Below, piece by piece: positions 1 to 8,840 of a stretch of DNA of 24,547 nt; positions within the stretch are counted from its first letter, which is position 1; every line of letters begins with the position of its first letter. Made by a program: the position numbers and the translations under genes. Location: the IMG/VR virus record IMGVR_UViG_3300017770_000156, positions 1 to 24,547 of that record; one strand, 5' to 3'. Under the pieces are notes generated by a model. The model was not told where the DNA came from. It did not search any database and worked only from the letters and a program-made list of their open reading frames with translations. Source of the stretch: a virus.

Positions 1-67
1 CCTCTTGGTTAACAGGTTTTTTTGTGCCTTGCGTTATGTTTTGTATTCTAATGTTAAATGGTTCCAT
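1..67 (-). CDS. Start of a downstream phage gene (5' end only)
   Basis: An ATG at 67-65 opens a frame that runs without a stop to the window edge. The 22 visible codons read MEPFNIRIQNITQGTKKPVN and then Q-E. The start lies one base after the TAA of the giant virion protein gene (arrangement TAA-T-ATG), the same spacing as between the 507- and 110-residue protein genes, so it looks translationally coupled and part of the same transcript. Too little is present to name a function. Its position suggests another late or virion gene. The short reading frame is supported mainly by the spacing and by continuity of strand. Confidence 0.55.
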   Translation of the reverse strand, partial: MEPFNIRIQNITQGTKKPVNQE

Positions 68-68
68 A

Positions 69-3000
69 TTAATTTGATCTTAGTATTGAATCTCTTACTC
101 TTTTGTTTCGCTTTCTTGTAGCCGCTGCTTTTTTTGCTGCAGCAGATCGCTTTGCTTTTTCTTTTAATAAGTACTCTCGTTTTTCATCAGGAGTCATCGC
201 GGCTAGTTTATCAAACTTCTTTTGCGTTGCAACAAGTTTATTATATTCTCTTTTTTTCTTTGAAGCATCTTTTTTCTCTTCCTGTATAGCTAGTTTAAGA
301 AAATCGTGATATTCATTCTTAGCGCTAACATCCCATGTCCTCCAGCCTAAGGACAAAGCTATTCTTTGATATGCAGTGTTTCTATCATCAACCGCCTCCG
401 CTAAAGCATTAATTTCAGATACAACCCTGTCTAATGGTAGGTTAAGAAATGCTGAAGATAGACCGCCTATTATTTGATATGATGGGCTTAAATTTAAGTT
501 ACCTTGCTTGTCTAAAACTTCTAAACCTCTTTTTTCTATAATACCCCTGTCAAATTTATTTGTTTGTATTGCCCCATACACTTTTCTAAGCTTAGAACCT
601 ATAGGTGGCGATATGTTTGCAAGCTCCAACAATGTATAAGTATGATCAGCGGTAAACCCTTTCTCTTCTTCTTTTTCGTAGCGCATGTATGCGTTTTTAA
701 TCGTAGATGCTATTGCACCATACAAACCGGAGCCTCGCAATATAGAATCAAGCATTCCATTCAGTATTTTTAACTCTTTTTTATCTAGCTTTTTATCAAC
801 ATCCTCTTCATCTTCTTCATCACTAAAACCGGGTATCATAGCGAATAAAGCTTGTTGTAATGAGTTAAATATTAAGTTTTGTATAAAACCATAATAAGCA
901 ATCTTACTAACATTAGTTTTAAAGTCGCCACGGCCGTTTATAAGATCCTGGCCGGCTTTTTTCATTAATCTAGTGTATTGCATCGGCGTATTTTGGAAAG
1001 CCAATACAAGGCGCCCTAAATGGCTGGACTGCTGAGCGGATATTAACATAGGGTCACCTGACTGCTGTGTCTCATCTGATATTTTACTAAAATCTTCGAA
1101 CGCTGCAGCTTCGGCATCCGCTTTTGACATGCCTTGTTTTGCATATGTTTTAGTCCTGTTTATTAAAAACGTAGCACCTCCGGTCGCAATAGCCATACTA
1201 TCTGCTATTTGTGTAGGGGTAAAACCTATTTTCAATAAATAAGAAACTATAGCACCTGCTTTGTTTTTACTATTCCTAGCTTGATTCGCAATTTCCTGTT
1301 CTTGCACGTCGGACTTTAAACCTCCACGTCTTTCTTTTAGTTTGTCTGAATTGAATATTTTAGACCATGCCTCCCAATAAGCCGGCTGATTAGCAAAAGC
1401 AATACCCGCTTTTAACGGATTGTTGTCGCTCCAGTTTACAAAGTTAGCAAATGATAACATCTGTAACACAGCGGATCTTCTGTTAAAAAACATTATAGTA
1501 CCAACAGAATTGTTAACCCAGTTTAACCATTGTCTTTCGTATTTACCAGGCTGGCTAGGTCGGTTTACACCAGACTTCATTCTGCTTATAATATTATTTA
1601 AAGCTTCAACGTAACCAGTCCCATATACCGCTTCAAGTTTATTTAGCATAGCCTCGTCAAATACAGCGTCAACATTTTCAATAAACTCAGCAAGATATTC
1701 TTTTCTGCTAACTTTTTCGGATATTTCGTTTATATCTTGTAATATGCTACTCACATCCCAATACTCATTAGGCTTAACCCATTCGTCTTTTTTAGTTATT
1801 AATTGTAATCCATCGGCAAAAGCTTTTACATCAGCATCACCTTCGACAAATTTGTTTATAGCTTTTAAATCACGCTTAGATAAACCAGACACTTCAAACC
1901 CAGATTTATTATACAAATAAATTCTTATAGCTTGGTCATAAGTATATTCTAATCCTGGCACTTTCTTACCTAATTTTTTTCTAACTGTGGGGAACATTTT
2001 TCTAAGTGCCGCGTAATCATTTTTTAATGCTCTCTTGGCTCTTTCCATTGCTGCTACACCTGTTACATAAGGATTAACTAAATTATCTTCAAAAAACTTT
2101 TGATCTGCATCTCCTTGCTTTCCTTTGCCGGCTAAAACATAAGATGTTAAACCTCTAAAGTCTTCTGCCCCATATGGTAAAAAGAATTTAAATCTACCTT
2201 TATTAGCTCCTTTTCTTCGCGCAACCGCTTTTGAGTAATTAGCCTCGGCTTTTACATTTTTGTTGCGCTCAATCATTTTATTAAGACTTTTATTTAGACC
2301 TTTGCTAAATTTAATTTTAGCTTGTTGAACATCAGATTTTACATCAAATAAACTTAAAGTGTCTTGTACTGCTTTAACATTTTTAAAATGATCGTCTGCA
2401 AAATAAAAATCATTAAATCCTTCGTTAACTTTCCCAACCATCCACTCAGCTTTTGCTTCTGGCCTTCCGTCTGCGAGTCCTGTTATATTCTCTAGCTTTA
2501 AATCTAAACCTAAACCTTTAGCAAATTTTTGTATCGCTAAAGCTGATTCCTGCGGCCTTGCGGTAAGTATAAATATATTGTCATTACCAAACTTTTCCTG
2601 TCTTTTTAATGCTAAATCAAACAATGGACCTTTTCTGCCTTTAACCACTTTGTTAAACTCGCTAAAGTCAAAGGTAGCACCTTGGTTTTCTAAGTTAACC
2701 GATTCAGCTGCAAACTCAGCTGGTGTAATTTTTTTAGTTGGGCCAGGAACTTCTTTTAAAACCTCTTGCTTTTGTTCTTCTGAAAGATTATCAAATGATC
2801 TTTTAAAGCTAGGAAGGTCTTTAAATACAGTGCTATTAAATTTTCTTCTAGCAGCTATGTCCAATATCTCTTTGTCCTGAACTGGCATTTTAACTATTAC
2901 CATGCTTTTAGATATCGCCACGGTATCGTCAAAGTCTAACACAGTTATACCTTTAGGATTTATACCGTAGTTTAAGCCTTTTGAAAGCTTGAAAGCGTTT

Positions 3001-6000
3001 TCATATGCTATACTCGCTTCTACTACAGCTGGCGCGTCTGTTTTAACCGTTAATGGATCAGACGTGGAATTAAAATAGTCTGCATAATTTTGACCAATAA
3101 TTTCTCCATTCTCTAAAGATTCCAAAGCATATTGTACTTTTCCTCTCGTTAGTATATTATAATAGCGACTGTACCATGGCGTTTGCCCAGCAACATAACC
3201 TGCAACTGCTATAGGTCCTAAACCTTGATCACCAATAACCTTATCCATTGTCTTAGGTATTAGTGCGACCTTATAATCGTTTTTAAGCGCTTGTAGGCTT
3301 ATAGACTTATCATCCTTCACGATAGACTTGTACATGTCAAAAAGAACCCGTCTAGCAGGTAAAGCATGCTCGTATCTATAATCATCTTTATCTAATGAAT
3401 TAAAACCCGCTGTTCTATATAATACAGGAGCAGCTACTCTTAAAGCTGTATTAGTTCCGCTATTCATTGCCGCTAAAACCATAGCTTGTATGTCGGGGTT
3501 TTCATTTTTAATACCCCTAACGACAGCTGTAGTAAATTCCCAAGCAGCTGTTGCATTTTTAATATCTTTATCGGTATTAAAGTTTGCTTCAAGCATGCCT
3601 TTAGTAACGCTGCCTGTTGCTGTAAACTTTTTCTTTATAACTTTACCGTTTTTTAAAACAATGTCACCGTTTTTCTGTATACTTTCAAGCTGCGGGAACA
3701 TCCTTTTTAAAGCCGGAAGCCATTGAGCCTCACCTCCGTAAAAATCAGCTCTAAAACTTTCATTAGCGTCTTTAAAGTTACGCATTCCAACTTTGCCAGA
3801 GTTAGCAAAAGTACCGCTAAAGAAAGCCACAACAGTCTCTATAGGTAACTCGCTTAACGCATTTTCAATAGCCTCCTGGGCTATATAAACGTTCGTGCCT
3901 GTGTTCCATAAATTTTTAATAGAATCGCTAGCACCTGTATATAATTGTATAGAAGCATTGCCATCTACATCTTGCGCAACTTGCTCTACATAATCTGTTA
4001 GTTCTTGTTCACTTACATTAACATACTTTTTAGGGAATGATTTATTTAACGGTTTTAATAAGTTAAAAAATTGCTTAGATATACCGTCATATTGTTTTTT
4101 AGTAAATTTATCGCCATATGTGTTTTGCAGAACTTTTTTAATTGCAGTTGGCGTTTTACCAAAATCATTGTCCATGCCTACTATAAGTTCTTTTAGTTTT
4201 GGCAATCCATCTCTAAAAGTTTCATTTTCTGCAGGTGTTAATGTAGCTAATCCTTTACTAAATTTTATATTACCTCGTTCTGTATCTTTTTGTACTTCTT
4301 GAACAAAGTTATCTGCAAGTTCAGCGCCTAATGCTGCTTGATTATTTACAAATGCTTTTCTTAATTCACTGTCTGGCTTTTGTAATTCACTATTAAATAA
4401 ATCAAACGCAAGCTCTTCGGCTAATGCCTTCGATAAAGATTCTTTACGACCACGAATAACAGCTCCGTCTTTAAACATGTAAGACAAAAATTGCTCGTCA
4501 GTAACTTTATCTGCAATATTAGGTAATCTTCTAACTATATCAGCGCCTGATGTTCTACCCGCTTTATCTGTATCAACCGTTTCTCTGTCAATCTTTTTGC
4601 CCTGCCAGTCAGATGTAAACTTACCATTAACTTGTTTTTGAACAGCAAATGGCATAGCGCCCATCAACCAAGTGGTTGTCATGTTTTCTAATATAGGTTT
4701 CTTAAATCTAAGATAATTTTTTCTTAGTATGCCATCTTTCTTTGAGCCTAACCTTTTCTTAAATTCAATATCAGCCTGCTTACCCATTTCTTTTTTAATC
4801 TCAGCTACCAAAGGAGTAACTGTTTTGTTTATAGAAATGTCGGCGCCTAGTTTTGATTTTAGCACTCTTATTGTACTAAGCAATTTTTTCTGTACTGATT
4901 CTAAAGCGTCAGCGGGTAATACTTTGCTTTGTAATAAGTTTCTAAATTTAGGCTTTTCTTTTTTTGCTGTTTGTACATCATCGACTACAACTTCAGAAGC
5001 TTTTTCTAAACCAGTAAGCTCTTGTTTTGTTACAACATCAAGATAATCTGGATTTGCTCTTAAAGCATCTAGTATACGCTTAGCGATACGGCCGTTTATA
5101 AAGCCATATAAGCTGCCCCTACCGTCCCATTTAGTATTTTCTTGTGCTTCATATACCCTTGCAATTACGTCAGCTTGTAGCTCTTCTCTTACGTTTGGAT
5201 CTAAATTAAGTCTATTACGTATTTGTGCATCTACCATGCCAAATAATTCATTAGCTATAATGTTTTGACTGGCGCGTGAGGGTAATTGTTCTAATGGTAT
5301 TGATTCAAGTCTTTGTCTTACCTTCTCTACAGCCTTTGATGATTTAATTTTATCACCCTCTTTTTCTTCCCCTTCAGGCAATTGGTATACTAATGCTCTA
5401 TTTTGCCAGTTAGCAACAAACGCATACACATCGCTCGGTGAATTAATTTTAAAGAAATGAGAATAGTCGCCATTTACTTTTTTAAGTATACTGTTTACAA
5501 ATGTTTTTGCCCCATATATATTACCAAAACTACTTTTAGGCAAAACGCCTATTGCTGTAAAGTCTGAAACTAATTGCAATAACTCGTCAGCGTCTATTCC
5601 TTTAACATCTACATCTTTGTATAGGGCAATTCTAGCATTAAAATTATCAAAAGCTTCTTTAGATATGCTTCCTTTATTAAACCTAGACCTAACATCATTT
5701 ATAATACTACTAACCATATCGTTAGAAGCGCTAACAATTTTGTTGTCTTTTATTATACCCTGCTGTTTAACTTGCCAGTGGCCCAACTCATGCAAAGGAG
5801 AAGCCGAAGCAACCTCACCGTCAATACCCGGTTGTTGCATATTTCTTGCGGCGATTTCATTAAAAATTAATATATCATTGTTAACCTGAGCTGCGCTGTT
5901 ATTACCTTCGTTCATAGCCGTATAGCTATATTTTTTGCCATCAAGTTTGTTTTCTTTTAAGTAAGCGTTAAACTGCTCCTCGTTATTTATATCTATAACA

Positions 6001-8825
6001 TTAACACCTTTAGTTTCTTTAGCGATTTCTTTAAACATGTTAAACCTGCGAAAGTTAACCTCCGTGACAAGTGGGTTTGGTGTGTTTTTTGCTAACTTTT
6101 CTATTTCAGCTTCTGATCTACCTAATATTGATTGGCTTTCATTATATAAAACTTGAGACGCATTTTTTAATCGCTCGAATTCTCTACGATCTCTTGCATC
6201 AAAACTAGCTAAATCTAATTGGGAAGCTTGGTATTTTAATTTTCTAATGCTTGCAGCATTCTCAAAGACTCTATTTATTTCACTGCCAGTAAGACCTTTT
6301 AAATTTAAAGGTATTGCTGTATTTAAATCTGCAGCATCACTTATTAGATTGTCTCTTTCTTGTTTTAAATTTCTAGCTTCCTTTGTTCTGCCGTCTAATG
6401 TGTTTAGCTTATTTGATACATCTATTAATTTATCGCGTATTTCATTTTCTTGTCTAGCTTGCTTTCTAGTTTTAACTTCATTGTTTAATGCAGTCATAAC
6501 GTTTTGGCTTGCACCCGCTCCACCAATAGCTAAAGATGTTACATACGTATTTCTAAAAAATTCGCCATCTAAACCATCAATTAAACTTTTAGGATTTTCC
6601 GGTTGAAAAATTAAGTTATCACTTAAATTTTGCGCAATTAATGTCGCACCTTCTTCAATAAATTCTATACCTGGACCTATAGCCCCAAAAGCAGTAACGG
6701 TACCTAAGCCTTTACTTATATTAGTGCCTAAAGTTTCACCGAATTGTTTTCTTAACGTGTTACCGCCTATGGCTCTTGAATATTTTTGAAAGTTTTTAAC
6801 AAAACCTAAAGTTCCTAGTCTTTCAGCTAAAGCGGCAGTTCCACCATAAATTGTACTGTTAAACCCTTTTTGAAAAGCGTTTAAGCTTAATATGTTTTCT
6901 TGATATTCTTTATCTGCCTCTAATTTATTTATTTCGTTTAGGGGCGCACCGTTAGCTTTTGCTTCTTCTATTTGTTTATTTAAAGCAGCGATCATTTTTG
7001 GCGCTTCTCTTTGCTGAATCTCTAAATTAGATAACTGCCCACCAGCTTCCATAGTAAAGAATATACCCATTGAAGCATTGGATGCTTGTCTTATAGCGGC
7101 AAGCCTAGCAGCGCCGGTTAGCCCCGCACCTGCACCCATTGTTGCAGCAGCCACAGCTATTGAAGGGGAGTTCCTGATGAGCATGTCCCCAAAATACTGC
7201 GCTGCACTTGAGTCATCATCGCTTGTTAAAGCTTGTGGTAAATATTTTTGAGCCTCACTTTGCAGTCTTTGATTATAATTAGTTGCAGCTTCATAAGTTA
7301 TACCACCATCAAAAGGAGAAATTATAGCACCCCCTAATTGGGCTGCTGAACCTAAAAAAGCGCTTTCCCATGTGTTCGCTAGCAAATCCGATGTTTGGTA
7401 AGACTTAACTAAAGCGGCGTCAGCCACATTTGTCGTGCTATACACATTTAAATCATTGGTAAGTTTATCAGCTCGGGCTTGAAGTATTAATTGATCAGCT
7501 TGTAATTCGTTCATTAATACCTTTTGGCGATCAAATAAGCTATCTCTAAAAGCAACCTCCTCAGGATTGTTAAAATTATCTTGTTCTACATTGTAGTTTC
7601 TAATTTCATCCTGTACATTATTTAACTCTGTTGCTTGAGTATCAAATATTTTTACTGCACTTTCAATCTCACCCGCTTCTTTTGCTATTCTTTTTTCTTC
7701 TCCTTCTTGTACTTTATTAAGGGTAAGCTCTCTGTTAAATGGGGTATATGTTCTACCCTGAAGTTTTTCAGTTCTAACTAATGGCCTTCCGAATTTAGCT
7801 TCAAAATCTCTAGCATCTCTAAGCGCTCTTTCTTTTTCATTTAATAAAGCAGTATTTTTCTTTGTAACAACTTCATCAGTTCCAGTAAATTGCTCTAATA
7901 AATCCTGTCTTTTTTGTTCTTCATCAGTAACATAAAATCCGCCTATGTCTCTTGTGTAATTTTCAGCAGCCTTACTTCTTTTACTAGCTACAACAGAGTC
8001 TATAGTCTTGTCGTTTTTGTTATCTTGAATTAATTCTAAACTAATATACTGGTTTACGTTTTCTTTTGTAAGATTTTCACCGTTTGCTTCAGCTAATTCT
8101 TTGGCGGTTATATACTGTTTGTATTTTACAGGGCCTAAATGGTTTTTTAAATCAGTATCATAATCATTTTTATATTCTGAAAATCCACTTTTTCTTTCCT
8201 TACCTTGCCACATTTGGGGCGATCCGTCGGAGTTTCTTAATGTAGGAAAAAATTGAGGTCTATTCATACCAGTTATTTGACCATCGTCGTTTAATCCAGT
8301 AAAATAATCCCCTGCGATCTCTTCATAATTTGCTTCAGGTGTTTCAGCTTCAATAACTGCAGTAAGCTCTGTGCTGTCTTTTTTAGCTTGTTTTACTTCG
8401 TCTGATAACTCTGCTTTAACAACAACCTCGTCAAGCATCGCGCCCTCGTCAAAGTTTGTCGTTTGGATTTTAGTATTTGGAAAAGTTTTTGCAACATAAA
8501 CATCAAATTCCGCAGGGTATCTACCTTTGTCCTCTAAGTCTGCATAGAAATTATTATATTCGGATTCAGACATTGAAGCGTCTTTACCGTTACGTTTATA
8601 ATTAATATATCTTTCAGGTGGTTGATTTGATTCCAATAAACCATTTTCCGAATTGGAGACCGTATTGTTTTTCGACCCTACATTTGTCTCCGCACTTGCA
8701 GGGTCTTGTTGAAAAGTATTTTCTTCTATTTTGTATTGTTCTAAATCGCCATAAGCGTTTTGAAAAACACCGATGTTAGAATCATTAATTTCATACTCAA
8801 CGCCGTCTATTTTTATTTTGAACAT
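69..8825 (-). CDS. Giant multidomain internal virion protein (2918 aa), probably ejected with the DNA
   Basis: A single uninterrupted 2918-residue frame. Visible parts in order: N-terminal head with LDEVVVKA at 131-138; coiled-coil/charged region to about 480; Gly/Ala-rich hydrophobic stretches about 550-780; zinc-protease-like HELGH at 1012-1016, with DADEL downstream as a possible third ligand; a stretch about 1192-1263 resembling sigma-70 region 2 (DGRGSLYGFINGRIAKRILD); a segment ending near 1520 that I recognise from uncultured marine phage giant proteins; HAD phosphatase motifs DFDDT (D1964, D1966), LTAR (T2088) and ADDH (D2144, D2145); a long helical C-terminal half; and a Lys/Arg-rich tail over the last 60 residues. 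Motifs of the type KFSKG recur at 1159, 1521, 1946 and 2170. Its place after two smaller internal-type genes parallels T7 gp16, and crAss-like phages also carry giant cargo proteins. The start ATG has an A/T-only leader 15 bases long. Enzymatic activity is inference; a tape measure is unlikely because no tail-tube genes are nearby. Confidence 0.7.
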   Translation of the reverse strand: MFKIKIDGVEYEINDSNIGVFQNAYGDLEQYKIEENTFQQDPASAETNVGSKNNTVSNSENGLLESNQPPERYINYKRNGKDASMSESEYNNFYADLEDKGRYPAEFDVYVAKTFPNTKIQTTNFDEGAMLDEVVVKAELSDEVKQAKKDSTELTAVIEAETPEANYEEIAGDYFTGLNDDGQITGMNRPQFFPTLRNSDGSPQMWQGKERKSGFSEYKNDYDTDLKNHLGPVKYKQYITAKELAEANGENLTKENVNQYISLELIQDNKNDKTIDSVVASKRSKAAENYTRDIGGFYVTDEEQKRQDLLEQFTGTDEVVTKKNTALLNEKERALRDARDFEAKFGRPLVRTEKLQGRTYTPFNRELTLNKVQEGEEKRIAKEAGEIESAVKIFDTQATELNNVQDEIRNYNVEQDNFNNPEEVAFRDSLFDRQKVLMNELQADQLILQARADKLTNDLNVYSTTNVADAALVKSYQTSDLLANTWESAFLGSAAQLGGAIISPFDGGITYEAATNYNQRLQSEAQKYLPQALTSDDDSSAAQYFGDMLIRNSPSIAVAAATMGAGAGLTGAARLAAIRQASNASMGIFFTMEAGGQLSNLEIQQREAPKMIAALNKQIEEAKANGAPLNEINKLEADKEYQENILSLNAFQKGFNSTIYGGTAALAERLGTLGFVKNFQKYSRAIGGNTLRKQFGETLGTNISKGLGTVTAFGAIGPGIEFIEEGATLIAQNLSDNLIFQPENPKSLIDGLDGEFFRNTYVTSLAIGGAGASQNVMTALNNEVKTRKQARQENEIRDKLIDVSNKLNTLDGRTKEARNLKQERDNLISDAADLNTAIPLNLKGLTGSEINRVFENAASIRKLKYQASQLDLASFDARDRREFERLKNASQVLYNESQSILGRSEAEIEKLAKNTPNPLVTEVNFRRFNMFKEIAKETKGVNVIDINNEEQFNAYLKENKLDGKKYSYTAMNEGNNSAAQVNNDILIFNEIAARNMQQPGIDGEVASASPLHELGHWQVKQQGIIKDNKIVSASNDMVSSIINDVRSRFNKGSISKEAFDNFNARIALYKDVDVKGIDADELLQLVSDFTAIGVLPKSSFGNIYGAKTFVNSILKKVNGDYSHFFKINSPSDVYAFVANWQNRALVYQLPEGEEKEGDKIKSSKAVEKVRQRLESIPLEQLPSRASQNIIANELFGMVDAQIRNRLNLDPNVREELQADVIARVYEAQENTKWDGRGSLYGFINGRIAKRILDALRANPDYLDVVTKQELTGLEKASEVVVDDVQTAKKEKPKFRNLLQSKVLPADALESVQKKLLSTIRVLKSKLGADISINKTVTPLVAEIKKEMGKQADIEFKKRLGSKKDGILRKNYLRFKKPILENMTTTWLMGAMPFAVQKQVNGKFTSDWQGKKIDRETVDTDKAGRTSGADIVRRLPNIADKVTDEQFLSYMFKDGAVIRGRKESLSKALAEELAFDLFNSELQKPDSELRKAFVNNQAALGAELADNFVQEVQKDTERGNIKFSKGLATLTPAENETFRDGLPKLKELIVGMDNDFGKTPTAIKKVLQNTYGDKFTKKQYDGISKQFFNLLKPLNKSFPKKYVNVSEQELTDYVEQVAQDVDGNASIQLYTGASDSIKNLWNTGTNVYIAQEAIENALSELPIETVVAFFSGTFANSGKVGMRNFKDANESFRADFYGGEAQWLPALKRMFPQLESIQKNGDIVLKNGKVIKKKFTATGSVTKGMLEANFNTDKDIKNATAAWEFTTAVVRGIKNENPDIQAMVLAAMNSGTNTALRVAAPVLYRTAGFNSLDKDDYRYEHALPARRVLFDMYKSIVKDDKSISLQALKNDYKVALIPKTMDKVIGDQGLGPIAVAGYVAGQTPWYSRYYNILTRGKVQYALESLENGEIIGQNYADYFNSTSDPLTVKTDAPAVVEASIAYENAFKLSKGLNYGINPKGITVLDFDDTVAISKSMVIVKMPVQDKEILDIAARRKFNSTVFKDLPSFKRSFDNLSEEQKQEVLKEVPGPTKKITPAEFAAESVNLENQGATFDFSEFNKVVKGRKGPLFDLALKRQEKFGNDNIFILTARPQESALAIQKFAKGLGLDLKLENITGLADGRPEAKAEWMVGKVNEGFNDFYFADDHFKNVKAVQDTLSLFDVKSDVQQAKIKFSKGLNKSLNKMIERNKNVKAEANYSKAVARRKGANKGRFKFFLPYGAEDFRGLTSYVLAGKGKQGDADQKFFEDNLVNPYVTGVAAMERAKRALKNDYAALRKMFPTVRKKLGKKVPGLEYTYDQAIRIYLYNKSGFEVSGLSKRDLKAINKFVEGDADVKAFADGLQLITKKDEWVKPNEYWDVSSILQDINEISEKVSRKEYLAEFIENVDAVFDEAMLNKLEAVYGTGYVEALNNIISRMKSGVNRPSQPGKYERQWLNWVNNSVGTIMFFNRRSAVLQMLSFANFVNWSDNNPLKAGIAFANQPAYWEAWSKIFNSDKLKERRGGLKSDVQEQEIANQARNSKNKAGAIVSYLLKIGFTPTQIADSMAIATGGATFLINRTKTYAKQGMSKADAEAAAFEDFSKISDETQQSGDPMLISAQQSSHLGRLVLAFQNTPMQYTRLMKKAGQDLINGRGDFKTNVSKIAYYGFIQNLIFNSLQQALFAMIPGFSDEEDEEDVDKKLDKKELKILNGMLDSILRGSGLYGAIASTIKNAYMRYEKEEEKGFTADHTYTLLELANISPPIGSKLRKVYGAIQTNKFDRGIIEKRGLEVLDKQGNLNLSPSYQIIGGLSSAFLNLPLDRVVSEINALAEAVDDRNTAYQRIALSLGWRTWDVSAKNEYHDFLKLAIQEEKKDASKKKREYNKLVATQKKFDKLAAMTPDEKREYLLKEKAKRSAAAKKAAATRKRNKRVRDSILRSN

Positions 8826-8840
8826 ATTTATTTAATTTTA

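Noticed and set aside
2319-2963. DFDDT read as the catalytic DFDGD-type motif of a crAss-like giant virion RNA polymerase
   Set aside because: The motif is followed at the expected distances by LTAR and ADDH, which match the HAD phosphatase set. No other polymerase motif is seen.
103-6606. Many plus-strand open frames of 60-120 codons opposite the giant gene (for example 4729-5046 and 6247-6606)
   Set aside because: They are antisense to a clearly coding frame, rich in Leu/Phe/Ser as expected from the reverse complement of Lys/Glu/Ala codons, and have no recognisable protein character.
69-8825. Tape-measure protein as an explanation for the 2918-residue gene
   Set aside because: No tail-tube, sheath or tail-assembly chaperone genes are present, the gene order is podovirus-like, and the protein has globular enzyme-like motifs rather than one long helical ruler.
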